A stretch of DNA of 64,000 bases, taken from assembly GCA_022592435.1 (NCBI GenBank), contig JABYQS010000102.1, positions 62,001 to 126,000 on the forward strand. The letters run 5' to 3'. The number at the start of each line of letters is the position of its first letter. Within the stretch, counting starts at the first letter, position 1. Shown piece by piece: positions 12,428-24,863 of the stretch. The DNA is from Cerioporus squamosus (lineage: Eukaryota; Basidiomycota; Agaricomycetes; Polyporales; Polyporaceae). Position numbers and translations under genes: made by a program. The notes under the pieces were generated by a model, which was not told the DNA's origin, made no database searches, and saw only the letters and a list, made by a program, of their open reading frames with translations.

Positions 12428-15400
12428 ACCCACGAACACAGCAGGAGGCCAGGCTCCATGGGCGTGGCACAAGAACGCCTCAGATACGAGCACGGAGGAG
12501 CTCGCTCACAACCGTGGCGGCCGGCTGCACCAGTTCGCTTTCCGAGCCATCGGGCTTGCAGTTCATTGGGAGACTTCCCATGCCCACGCTCACAGACAGA
12601 ATCGCCGCACACGTCCGTCGGAGATGGTGTCTCGTTCCCGACAGTAAGTTTACGGTTGCGTGCGCGGTGTAGCCTGGCCCTCTCTCCTCATCGCTTTTAT
12701 CCTGTAGTATCGTACTTTAGAACGACTGGGACTCGACTCTGAGAGCAGACGGCACGGCTCGAAGCAGCCGGTGGAATGGGTGCCAGACGAGAGCTGTACA
12801 ACGCGTGCGGCGAATGCAGGGCGGACGGCTTCCGAAGTGCTCGCATTGGTATCCATCGAGTGCGGTCGGTGTGACGTTGAGCTGGGAAAGTTGAACGACC
12901 TTGATCCGATCGAGTCGCTGCAGGTACGCGCTGTTTCTTCGGTTCTCTTATGCACTGGCACTCTAACACGCCTCCTCCGGAAGCACTAGCAGGCAGACTC
13001 GTCGCAACGCAGTATTGTCTTGGGGGTCTGTGCTCGATACATTTTGGAACACAAGGCTACGGAGGAGACAGCGAGACAGAACACGCAGGAGGGTAGCCAT
13101 CGACACATGGATCACCAGAGCAGCGACTCGAGCCGGCTACCGTTCGGAAGGCATAACACCATGACCTTGGCTTTGAGAGCAGGGATTTGAGCCGGCCGTG
13201 ACTCGGACAGCAGGACACGTCCTTCGCGATCTCTTCGCTTTGAGACTGGGAGTCCTCAAGGTCCTCGGAGATTCCGAAGCTTAATTCGAGGCTCAGACGG
13301 CATCCAGTGACGGTATGTCTGCGCACACCTGTCCGAAGCCGCTCCTTCCTTCTGACTTGTCAAATTGCACACAAGGCTACGAAGGGACGGCAAGCACCTG
13401 CGGAGACAGAACATGCACATGGATAGGCATTGATACATGTACTACGAGAGCAATGACTCGAGCCAGCAGGGACTCGGAAGGCACTGGAACACGTCCTTCG
13501 CTTTCTCTTCGCTCCTCGACTGGGAGTCCTCAAGGTCGGCAGAGATCCCAAAGCACGTTTATTTCTGAAGGCACCACGGTATGTCCGTGCCCATCCAGTG
13601 TCCGAACGGCTCTGACCTTCTGAATCATCGCATTGCATGTGTAGTACTGTAAGGTACATAGACCAGCAGGAAGCATGCCGCAACCATGTATATTCCAGTG
13701 GGAGCTCGGACTCTATGCGCCCACAAGAATATGCCAGATTTGCGCGATGCGCCGCCATATCGCCCGACTTTCCCGACGCAATACTTGTGCAGTCTGTCGC
13801 CCTGGAAAGCAGCAGTCAGGGACAAGCAATCCAGTGGACGTCACGCGTTTACGACCAGCAGACGATGTCAATGTCTTCGGGTCCCAGAGTGGCTGCATGT
13901 AATTAGCAAATTCGCCGCACCATCGTGCATGTCCTGGCCGGTCTAACTGGTGTGTCTGAGCATCAGGGAGTCACCGGAGCCCCAGGGACATGGAGAGACT
14001 TGCTGCAGACCAGGTCGCATCGGCCGTACTGCGAATTAGTACAAGTCTTCGGGTCGACATTAAGTTCCCAGACGGAGGCGATTTGCATCGTGTCGTAGTA
14101 TGGTGGTAGAAGGCGAGACATCGAGAACCGGATGACTGGATCCAAGCAGACATGTTTGGAGCTCGTACGTGCGCCACAGAATCTCTAGTCGAGTGTCTCG
14201 TGAACAGGTATGTTCTCTCGCTCTGCATGCGTCCGCGCGATCTCTGACTTGAATAGTGAAGGAGGACTGCACCAAGAGTGTCCCATGCGGAACTGAGGTT
14301 GGCTGAGAACATACGGAACATGGCGGGGGACGTCTTTGCGAACTCAAGTTGCCGCTACATGTCAGGACAGTCACAGGGTCTGTCCGCGTAGGAAGCAGGG
14401 TGTGTCCGGGTTCGGCACCTCCCCCGGGCGTCCGACTTCGAGTACTTCTCGCTCCAAGTTCTCCGGACGGCGTAGTACTTCCACTGATGATCCATCACGG
14501 AGCCACGCATCCAGCGTAAATTGGAGGGATCATACATGGAGTGCGCACTGTCCGGGCTGCACTACGGAGTTTCATTCTGGTCTTTTCTTGTAGCTAGTAT
14601 TGTATATTGTATACAGGAATAATCACAATGCTCGCCACTCGCCAGATGGCAGTGGTATCGAGCGAGAACGCTCGTCCATTCTGAGTCTAAGTCTGGATGT
14701 ACCGGCTAGTGCTTGGTCGGTTTTCGGCACTGACTATGTGTCAAATGCCGCAGGCCTGCCTCGATCCCAGTACCGACGGAGGGAACATTTACTGTGCTTC
14801 TGATTTCATGCAACTTGAACCTGATCACTCTCACGCACGACCTGCGGCATGCAAGGCACCGAATATGCAGACAACGAGCTTCAGTACATGGTCTCGCCTG
14901 CAGATGCAAGTTCAGGAAAACTCTTCAGTTTGCTCACTTTCAACTGGGAAGTGCTGGTGAGCCTGCTGCACCAGTTACTATCTACATGAAGGATGCCAAG
15001 GAGCTGGCATGTCTCCGCAGTGCTATGTCTCTGGAGTCTCAGGGAGCTCCAGGACTCCATGCAGTACACTACACAGCATGCTCGATCTCTCTCTCGGGCC
15101 TGAGGCTTCCAGAAAACCTTCTGATTACGGTCCCGTGATCGCGTCTCGCGCGTCGCGACGCGTACTCTCGAAACATTGAGATCTGAATAGTTGCCTGACA
15201 TATGACAGGATGCCAAACAGGGCTATATACTATGACGTGGACATCCGAGAACTGCCATAGGATGCGCGGACATAGCATGCAATGGCAGGTGCTCCTTACA
15301 CTGCTCGGGATGGCGACCTGATGATATCAATAATCCTGACAGCAAGACCTTCGCTTAACTAGTCCCTCCACAGTGCCCGGGCTTTATCGTGCCTTCGCTT

Positions 15401-18400
15401 CAACCCTCCCGTCATTCAGAATTCATTGTGTGCGGCTGACAACTGGTCAACCGCTCGGTAGTATTTCGCCCTCTCTCTCTGGTAATCACTTGACTCGGAC
15501 AGAATCCTCACACGGCAGGGAGACAGATGGAACTTGAGCACCTATGGCGGCCAGATGCGCTGCAAGGGAAGTCGCCGAACTGGTAGAGGAAATGCTTTAC
15601 TCAGTTCAAGCAGGATTGGATCCTATATCCGTCGCATAACCACAGCCGGTGTTTCCCATGTCACCGAGCATAACGGCCGAGCTGCAGGGAATCCTCCCAA
15701 TTGGGACGGACATTAGCCACCCGAAGGATTACGCTACACTGCGGTCCTTCCGGATGCCTCGATCTGGGACACGAACAGATGCGGTGCGTGTCTTGTTTGC
15801 TTCTCCTACCGGTTGGTGGGACATTACTCTGGTTTCCGACATTCTCCTCCTTTCCCTTCTGTTTCACCCCCATCTTCTCCCTGTCTCCCACTCCCATCCT
15901 CCTGGCGTTGTCCAGGGAATAGGTATCTATTGCGCGCACCTTCAACATGTTCTAGTCACTGCTCTGTATTGTTCCGAGACCACTACCATACACGAAGGGG
16001 TGACTCGGAACCTCCAGGCGAGCATCCGGTACGTGACCCTCGCCGCTTCACCATCCTGATTGCCCTGACGAGATTGTCTCCAGGTATCCTCCATGCACCC
16101 GCCGCAAAGCCGAACATGACAAGGCCGTCGTCGTTGGCCGCGTTCCGGGGACCGCGTATGAGCCTGTAGTCGACAAGTATCGTACGTGACTCTCTGTATT
16201 CACCTAGTCGGTGTTGCTTACCATGCGCATATCGTATGGTCTAGGCGTCCGGCTCCCCACGTTGCACTGTGTACAGTCGCAGAGGTAACAGCGTCCGCAG
16301 GGTGTCTGAATAGTTATTCGTTCACGTTGTACGGGCGCGCAGGCGGCGGGACAGGTACTTGCTTGCTTGCACTGTAACTGAGCGAGCACCGTCGCTGATT
16401 GTCAGTGTGGATCTGCTAGCTCCCAGCATGGTTGATGTCGATCAAGCTAGCCACATTGCTGAGCGGGCAAGGCAACCTCCGAGAGTTCCATTTGCGAGCA
16501 CGTACGCATCCTCCCCTTGCACGTCCGTGACGCAGCGCCGGCTGACGTCCCTGTTGTCCTATTTAGACCCTCCGCTGGCCATCAACACTCGTCCTCTCGG
16601 AGCTGCCGCACCGCCGCAAAGTACTCGTCCAGTGGCACGGGCCCATGTCGCTGCAGCCTGCAGTCTGGTAGCAAGTTTCTCGCGACCATGGCCCGCAAAC
16701 ATGGGTACGTATTTTCGCATCTCGACATTCCATGGCGGCCAGCTGACGCGACGCCTGTCGTAGTCTCGTGTTCGGACATGGATACGGCGGCGCCGGCGGT
16801 GGCCAGCTCGAGCAGAGGACGCGCCGTCCGAGTCCACTAGAACGGCCCTGTCCGTCTCGAACCCACCTCGGTCACTATGCGCGGAGTTGCGCTGGCGCGG
16901 ACAACCGGTACGTACCTTTTCCGCTTCCGGGTGGGGCAGCATGTCTCGGAGGACACGGGTCGCGTGAACGTCCTGCGCAAGCTGCGTCAGAGGCCGAAAC
17001 GACGTACTGGGAATGCGAAGGGGAGAGCAGGCGAGAGTCTTCGAAGCTTCGAAGCCGTCTGGGACGCGAAGAGTCGAGCAGAAGCGCGTCTGCAGGGTTC
17101 CCAACCAGCAGGACTCGCGACTTCCTCGACATATGACGAATGTACGCACCTTTGTTCGCATCCAAGCCGCGTGCTGACGACGTTTCAGAGCTTCCGGACT
17201 GCGCCTGCGGATACTATGGTGTCGCGCTCGTTGTGGTCGTGAGCGAGTACTGTTGAGTGCACCAGTACGTACGTCCTCCCTAACACGTCGCAGAGCCTCA
17301 GCTAACAGCTAGCACTTGCAGAATCCCACGTCCATAATCAGGAAAGACAGTTGCTTGAACGGTCCCAGCGCGCTGAGCGAGATTGAGGGTCCCCGAGCTC
17401 CAGAGGGCCGAAGGTGAGCTTGCGCATCTGCGATCCAGGTGGCTGGTGCTGCCGTAAGTCTCGTAGGGTTGTCAGAAGACGCGCAGAGGCAGCACAAATT
17501 CGAGGGAAAGCAGCGCAGATTCAACGCAGACGCAGAGGAGGGACGCGGACGCGGTGGTGGTCGGGAGGAGAGGAGCGCGCTGCTCGGAACGCCCGAAGTG
17601 GTAACCTAGGCGCTCGTGCACGTTTCGGACGCAAAGTCCTCGAGAACGAGTTTCGGTCTCTACAGCGTGCATGTACTGTAGATCGTCGCAATAAACGGTG
17701 ATTCTGTGCTCTGTCCTGCCTACCGCGCCACCAGAACTGGCGGCTTCAAGTTCCAGCCGCTACAGCGCGACATGTTCTCTCCTGCCCATCACCTCGAAAT
17801 GCATCCTCGATACCCTCGCAAACGCGTTCATGCCATATGTCAGGACAACGAGATATATTTCGTCTACATACACATACACGCATGAGCGACAAGACGCACC
17901 TCGACATGGAGGCCACATCCTCCTCCCACACCTCCCTTGCTGTCCCTACCCTGCAGAACCCCCTCGCCGTCCCTATACCTCCCTCAAGCCCGCTCCTCGT
18001 CCCTATAGGCCCCTCAGAACCTATAGGCCCTGCAAAACCCCCTAAGGTCGAGCTTGCATCTGGTGCATCTGCTTCGCACTCCGCTGTTAGCCTAGCCACC
18101 CGACGCCCGCCCGACACCCCGGACGCGAGCATCCCTCCGAGGGCCGTGAAGTCCTTCGCCCTCAACACCCAGTTCGCCGCCGACGACCGCTTGTCCGTTA
18201 CTGGGGTCAGCGTCCCCGTTGGAACCGCCGCCGCAGCCGACTGAGCCTGAGGGGGTTCGGGTTCGGCATGCTGACAGTCGAGCGTCGCGACCGCGTGCCG
18301 CGGCCCTCCGCCTGCGCGAACGCAAACACCGTCCCTTGCGGGGTCGGCGGGACGTCCCCGCTGCCCTCCTTCTCGTCGTCGTGGTGCTCCGCCTCGACCG

Positions 18401-21400
18401 TCGCCTCCTCGACGGACACGCCGATGACGAGCCCGCTGGTCGGGACCGCGGTGAGGAGCTCCCGCGACCGCGCGCGCGACAGCCGGCGCGCGATCGTGCG
18501 GCCCACGGCCTTCCCGAGCGACACGCGCCCTGCGATCGTCTCCATCTGCGTGACCTGCTCCTCGTCGTGCACTTCCTGGTCGTGGTGCGCCGTGTCCGAC
18601 GCGAACGAGTCCGCGCTCCCCGCGTACTTCTGCGCCTGGTAGAACGCGCCTGTGCTCCCCGCGTTGATGATCAGCGAGTTCTGGCGCGACGGCAGCGTGC
18701 TCGGGTTGTCGTGCGTCCCCGTCGATAGGTCCGTCGCCTGTCGGAGAAGCAGGTCAGTCGAGCTCGTGGATCGCGCAGCATGCCCACAGAGTGAAGCGAA
18801 CAGCGGCCGGGCGCCAACTGCGAACAAGGGGAGGGCCACAGGAAGAGCAACTCAACACGCGCACGGCGAGAAACCGCGCAAAGTCCGTCGACGTACACAC
18901 GCGGTAGCTGCCAGACACACCACCTGAGTCTGGCCGTTATGCCCAGAAAGACGTCCCCTTTGCCTCCAGGCACAGACGTGCATGACGTGCCCCTTCCCAT
19001 CCGCGTGTGCCAGCACCTCCCGGGCAAAAAACGCGACTTACCTGGCCGAATCTCGACACGGAGATGCTCCCCCGCCGCCTGTCCCGCTCCCGCGCCGGGT
19101 CCCTCGCAACTGCGACCGCGACCGTCGTCTGGGACGCGGGCGCGCTCGGGCTGCTCCCGGTGCTGGGCCGCGAGCGCGCCTCCTCCTGGTGTGCGCGGCG
19201 CTCGCTCTCCTCCTCGACCTTTTGGAAGATCTGGCGAGCGCGTGTCAGCCACGGACAGACGAATGCCACGAGCGGGTGCGAGACCGTACCTGCTCGATGA
19301 AGACGTGACGCGGGTCCGCTTCCGGGGACGACACGACTGGCACGGACTCGGCCTCTTCCTGCTGGACACTGACAGACTCTGCCTGCGCTGCTGCTGGCTG
19401 CACGGGCTCCGGCTGCGTCGACGCTGGCTGAGCAGGCTCGTCCGCCTGGGGTGTCGCACGGATGAGTGCACGTCAGGGGTCTAGGACGTGGCCAGACGAA
19501 CCTCGTGAGACGCGTCGGAGTCCGGGGCAGCCTCAGTTGCTGGCGGCGCGGTCGCAACAGGCTCTTCTGCCTGGTTGCGGACGTGCATGAGTGGATGAAG
19601 GGGGGTCGACAAGACGTGAACGAATGAACGCACCTCATGATGCGCCTCCGGAGTGGGTGCTGGCTGGCAGTGACACTGCATGGATTCTTGGTGTTCCGCT
19701 GGTGGTGCTTGCGGCGCTAACGCGGGCTCTTCCGGCGCGGGTGCGAGCTTGACGTCGGGAGCAGAGTCGGACATGACGAGCGTCGGGGGTCGGGGGTCGG
19801 GGGTCGGGGAGAGAGTCGACGAGGGAAGAGGACGGGAGGGCACGGTGGCAGCCGTGAGAGGACACAAGAGGACGGGAGTATATGAGGGGGAGTGATTGAT
19901 GTTCTCGAAGCGGGCGAAGCAGGTATCAACCGACCGCCCTGCAACAGCTGAACCGCACTTCCTCTTCCAGCGACCATTCCAGTGTTTCCTGAGCCTCTTT
20001 CCACCGCCCACGACGGTCGCCCTCGTTCCCTATCTCGGCGGCGGCGCACAGATTCGTGCACCGGCGCTGGGTGAGGCTCAGCGGCGCGCGCCCTCCCGCC
20101 GATCGCATCGTCTCTGACGGCGGTCGGGGAGCTCGATCACGACAAGCGACTCCGAGCCACCCCGCCTCGTCGCTCGCACTCCTCCAATTCCATCTGGCGT
20201 CGCTCGCCGCGTACGTACACCTCCGTCTCGCTGGCACATGCGTACGAGCACGCAAGCCGCGAGAAGAGTGAAGCCGTCGTCCAAGCTCGAACAGAATCGC
20301 CAGAAACGGTGGGCGCGGTTCGAGAACAGACTACATACGCACCCGGGCCCCCGTTGCCGCGAACAGAATTCGAAGGCAAAAGCCAATTCGCGCGGTCCTG
20401 CCTTTTCTGGGGCTCGTTTGCAGGCTCTCGAGATGGTGGCGCGGACGCTGCCGTTCCTCCTTCCAGTCCTCGACGAAGGCGTCGCGGTCGTTGAATGCGC
20501 ACTCGAGAGAGCAGCGAGTGCGTGCGGGGCATCGAGAGCGAGTGAACAGCTCTGCAGACACGCTCCCGACCAGCATCTGCGCAACGCTGGGACTCTCCGC
20601 TCGACGTTCACGGCGTCGACTCCTTCCCTGCGCATTAATCCCTAAGCTTCCTCTGCGCGTCGCAGACACTCTCACCCTGCACTGCGCAGCATCCCTCCGG
20701 CATTCAGCCGCACGACGTCGTCTCGCGCCCAAGCAGCTGAGTGCGTTCTGCACGCCCTCACTGCACTACCGGGTCCCTCCCCATGCTCTCCGCCTATCCA
20801 GTACAAGGTTGTCGTCTATCGAAACCAGTTCAAGGTACAGCGCCAGGCGTCGTACTACGCCGCCACAAGTCGACGTCGTCGCTCCGGGGACGCTCTCGGC
20901 CTCAAGTCTGTCACTGCACCCGCCCGTACGCGACAGTGTTCGATGGTAGGCAAGTAACAGATACATTCAAGTGTGGTACGGACACATAACAGCCACGCTA
21001 ATACTCCTTTACTCACAAGCCCGGCCGTCCACGTCCGGTGCGGCGGTGGCAGGCTCCTCCTGGACGCCGCGCGTCCCAGCATACATCTAGGACACACGCG
21101 TACACCCCCTACTGTCGATCGCACATCCCCATCCCCGATCCGGCCATGTCGCACGCCCTTCCATCCCTTGTAAGTCCGGGTCTTGTTACGAGTTCTAGCC
21201 TCCCAGTCCCTGCTCTGGTCCAGAACGACGGACTATCCGTCCACGGCACACAGATAAGTACCATCATAACTGTCTAGGATAACGACTCGCGACTGACCAG
21301 CCCCTGCCACTGCGCGTACACAGAACAACCGTGCTACAATTGCTACAAGCAGTCCGGCACGGGTTCGCATACGCTCTGCTCAGCGTACACAACCTGCGCA

Positions 21401-24400
21401 CTCAGCAACACAACGAGACAGTCAGTCGACGCACCCGTTGCTGGTCACTGCCCGGCTGCCTGCCGCAGTAGAGCCGCCGAGACCGCCTTGCGAATGTGGA
21501 AGTGTGCAGTATGTACCTGTTCAGGAGAACGAACGAGCGCGGTCATGGTAAGCGTACGCGCACAGGATCCGGATATCAACAGCATACTGACCTGGCAGTA
21601 CCAGGAGCCAGTCGGATTGCAACGCGAAGGCGTCCGGTCCGTCGTGTCCGCGAGGACATCATCGACGGCGTGAACGGCGACGCGGCGCAGCGTCGAGCGC
21701 GAAGTGGACGATGCTGGAGTCGACGGGTGCAGCGACGGTAGGGCGAAGGGATACAGAGTGGGCGAGGCCGGCGGATCGAGCACAGGCGAGGAGAGGAGAG
21801 GAGGATGGGGAGATGGAGACCGACACCGCGTCCGAGCTGGTACTAATACACGTTTGGCGCAGGACAAACACACCACGCACGGAGCCACCGCACACTCCGT
21901 GTTCGGTCCTGCGAAGGTAAGCATCCGTATGCGATAGGTACACACCGCTTCGTGGGGTCCTGACGCTGTCACCGTCGCGGTGCTTAGCGGCGACACCCGC
22001 GTACCCTCTTCGGAGAGACGCGTGAGTGCCAGTGCTACTAACCGTCGTGCCATTGCAAGCCCACTGCGACGCCCGCGTCATCCCAGATCGCCGTTGCGAC
22101 ACTGTGCACCCCCGTCCACCGGGCCGCCTGTACTTATCCCTTGGTGCGCCGCAGATACAATGCAATCTACTTGCACACAGACACGGCGATATCCCTCTAC
22201 GCCAGCCCTCGCACCGTGTGTTCAAGTTACGTGCACCTCAAGCATGCGGAGATCCGACTCCGACTGTCCGGCCAGCATGCGAGTCGATCTCGCCGGACCC
22301 GAACGACGGCTTGGATCGCGCCCTCTGCGCTCTGGATGTCGACCCTGAGATGCACGGTGACGGCCTGCTCGGACGGAGTGCATTCGCGTCAGTCTGCGTG
22401 GGAGGGAACGAAATGTAAGTATGGCTGGCTCTTCAGACGATGTTATGTTCGTGCAACGCTCACGGAATCCCTCCATAACTTGATCGCTGCATGGCCCTGT
22501 CCGTCCAGCTGCTAGGACTTCAGCTGTGCCTGGACCGGTCGAGTCTCCGTGCGCACCCACGGCGAGGTTCGGCAGCAACAGGAGATGACGATACACGCGC
22601 TGCGGCACAGGCAGGATCCGGTATTCAGTGTCGAACCTGTCAGACACTCGAAGCACGGAACGGCTCGCTCGCAACGGCCGGCTAAGCAGTAGCCAGGTCT
22701 CTTTCCGACTTGCCGTCGGGCAGGTCGTTGGGAGCCATCCTACACCCACGCTCACTGGCAGGTTCCGAGTTCGCCGCTCACGTCCACGGTTCATTGGAGA
22801 TGGACGTCTCGATCCCGGCAGTAAGCTCACGGCTTGCATGCGCGGTGCAGCGGCCGTCCGCGCCGCCTGTTTCCTGTGGTACCGAATCCAGAATGACGAG
22901 GGCTCCAAGTCGAGAGCAGACGGCACGGCTTGAAGCTGCTGGAAGAGGTAACAGGGGCCGTACGGATGCATTTGCAGAGAGCTGCCGCCCTGTAATGCGT
23001 GCGGTGAATGCAACCGTCAGGGCGGACGGCCTTCACACTTTGCTTCGGCATCCATCGAGCGCGGTGGGTACGTACTACGCTGAGCTGGTAACGTCGATCG
23101 AGGCCCTGCAGGTATGCATTGTCTCTTCGGCTCGGCTCTCTTGCGCACACTCTGACGCGCCTCCTCCGACTCGAAGCAGATGCATGCAGGCCCACTCGTC
23201 GCGGCGCAGTAGCATCTCCGAACGGCGACGTTCGTGCGCAAGACGTCGTCGAACGCGAGGCTACGTGGGGACGGCAAGCACCCGGTGCGGAGACAGTCTA
23301 CGGAGCATGCATAAAGATAGGCATTGACATGATACTACATATACGACCAGAGCACCGAGTCGGACTGGCCACAACGGTCGAGGTGGACCGCCTCTCTGCT
23401 GAGTGCCCGCTTCCGTGTCCGGTACGCCGAGCTGAGAATGTCAGCGGCATCGATCGACTCGGACTCGCCGCAGGTACGCACTTTCTCTTCGGCTCTCTTA
23501 TGCACCAGCACTCTGATGCGCCTTCCCCGGCTCGAAGCAGATGCATGTAGACTGACTTGTCGCGGCGGCGTGGCGCAGTACCGTCTCGATGTGCCAGACG
23601 TCCTAGAATGCGAGGTTACCGTCTACGAAGGGACGGCGGACACCGGCGGAGACAGAGCAAGCACGGAGGTAGGCATCCCAGAGCAGCGACTCGAACCGGT
23701 CGCGACGGCAGAACACTTCCTTCGTGTTCTTCTCATCGCTCCTCGACTGGGAGTCTTCAAGGTCGGCGGAGATTCCGAAGCGGATTCCACTCACTGGAAG
23801 GTATCCCGACGGTATGTCCGTGCGCATCCAGCGTCCGGAGCTCTTTCCTTCTGACCTGTTGCATAGCATGCATAGTATCGCAAGGCACTTATAGCAGCAG
23901 GACGCACGCCGCAACCACGCATGCAGCAAGAGTTCATACTCCATGCGCGCACAAGAATAGGTAGTGTGCACGACACGCCGCCGCTTCGCCCGCCTTCCCG
24001 ACGTGATACGTCTTCGGTCGGTCGCCCTGGACAGCAGCGATCAGGCCCAAGCAGTCGGGAAGACGTCACGACCACTGGCAGACGTTGTCAACATCTTCGG
24101 GTTCCGGAGTCGCTGCATGTGCATAGCAAGTCCGCGCCGCCATCATACGCATCCTGGCCGGTGGAATTCGTCCATCGTGTGAGCATCAGGGGACGACAAA
24201 CTGCATCGTGAGCCCCGGGAACATGAAAGCTGCTGGAGGAGGTGATGGGTGCCGGACGGATGTATTGGCGGAGTACAGTACAACGTGAGCGGCGAATGCC
24301 ACTGTCAGGGCCGACCGTGTCTTCGGTAACCATCCAGAGCGGTCGGTATGCTGAGCTGGGAACGTCGAACGGCCTTGTTCGAGTCGCTACAAGTACGCAC

Positions 24401-24863
24401 TCGGCTCTTTGAGGTACACTTTAATGTGCCTTCTCCTACTCGAAGCAGATGCATGCATGCAGCCTTGTCGGTGGCACGATGCAGTAGTAACAATCGTCTC
24501 GACTCTCCGATGTCCGTGCGCGGGACGTCCTAAAACGCGCGGCACTGAAGGAGACAGCAAGTACCTACGGAGACTTGGACAGAGCACGCGCAAGGATAGG
24601 TATCGATGCACTGTGTACTACCAGAGCAACGACTCGAACCGGTTGCAACTAGATGGCAGAACACGTCCTTCGCGTTCTCTTCGCTCCTCAGCCCTCAAGG
24701 CCGGCTGAGTTCCCAAGCAAGTTCCGCTCCGAGGGCATCCAGAGTCTTGACGGTATGTCCGTGCATACCCAGCGTCCGAAGCCGCTCTGGCCTGCTGACT
24801 TGTTGCATTGCAGGTGTAGTACCGTAAGGTGCATAAGATCAATACTGGCAGGAACCACGCCGC
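12428..24863. repeat. 12.4 kb tandem repeat, unit 2 (only copy with both borders visible)
   Basis: Full unit of 12,436 bases between the two visible junctions. It matches unit 1 at an offset of 12,427-12,436 and unit 3 at about 12,436. Relative to unit 1 it has a five-base instead of six-base G run at 18,251-18,255, which breaks the array gene, and three extra bases near 24,434. Units 2 and 3 agree with each other at the positions where unit 1 has single-base length differences in its first 4.6 kb. Confidence 0.95.
17746..19774 (-). pseudogene. Array gene, copy 2, with a one-base frameshift in the last exon
   Basis: Same five-exon structure as copy 1, with the start codon at 19,774-19,772 and all splice sites conserved. 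A G run at 18,251-18,255 has five bases where copies 1 and 3 have six. This shifts the frame about 200 residues into the last exon and replaces the C-terminal part. The difference is one base in a homopolymer, so it may be a consensus error and the copy may be functional. Confidence 0.6.
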
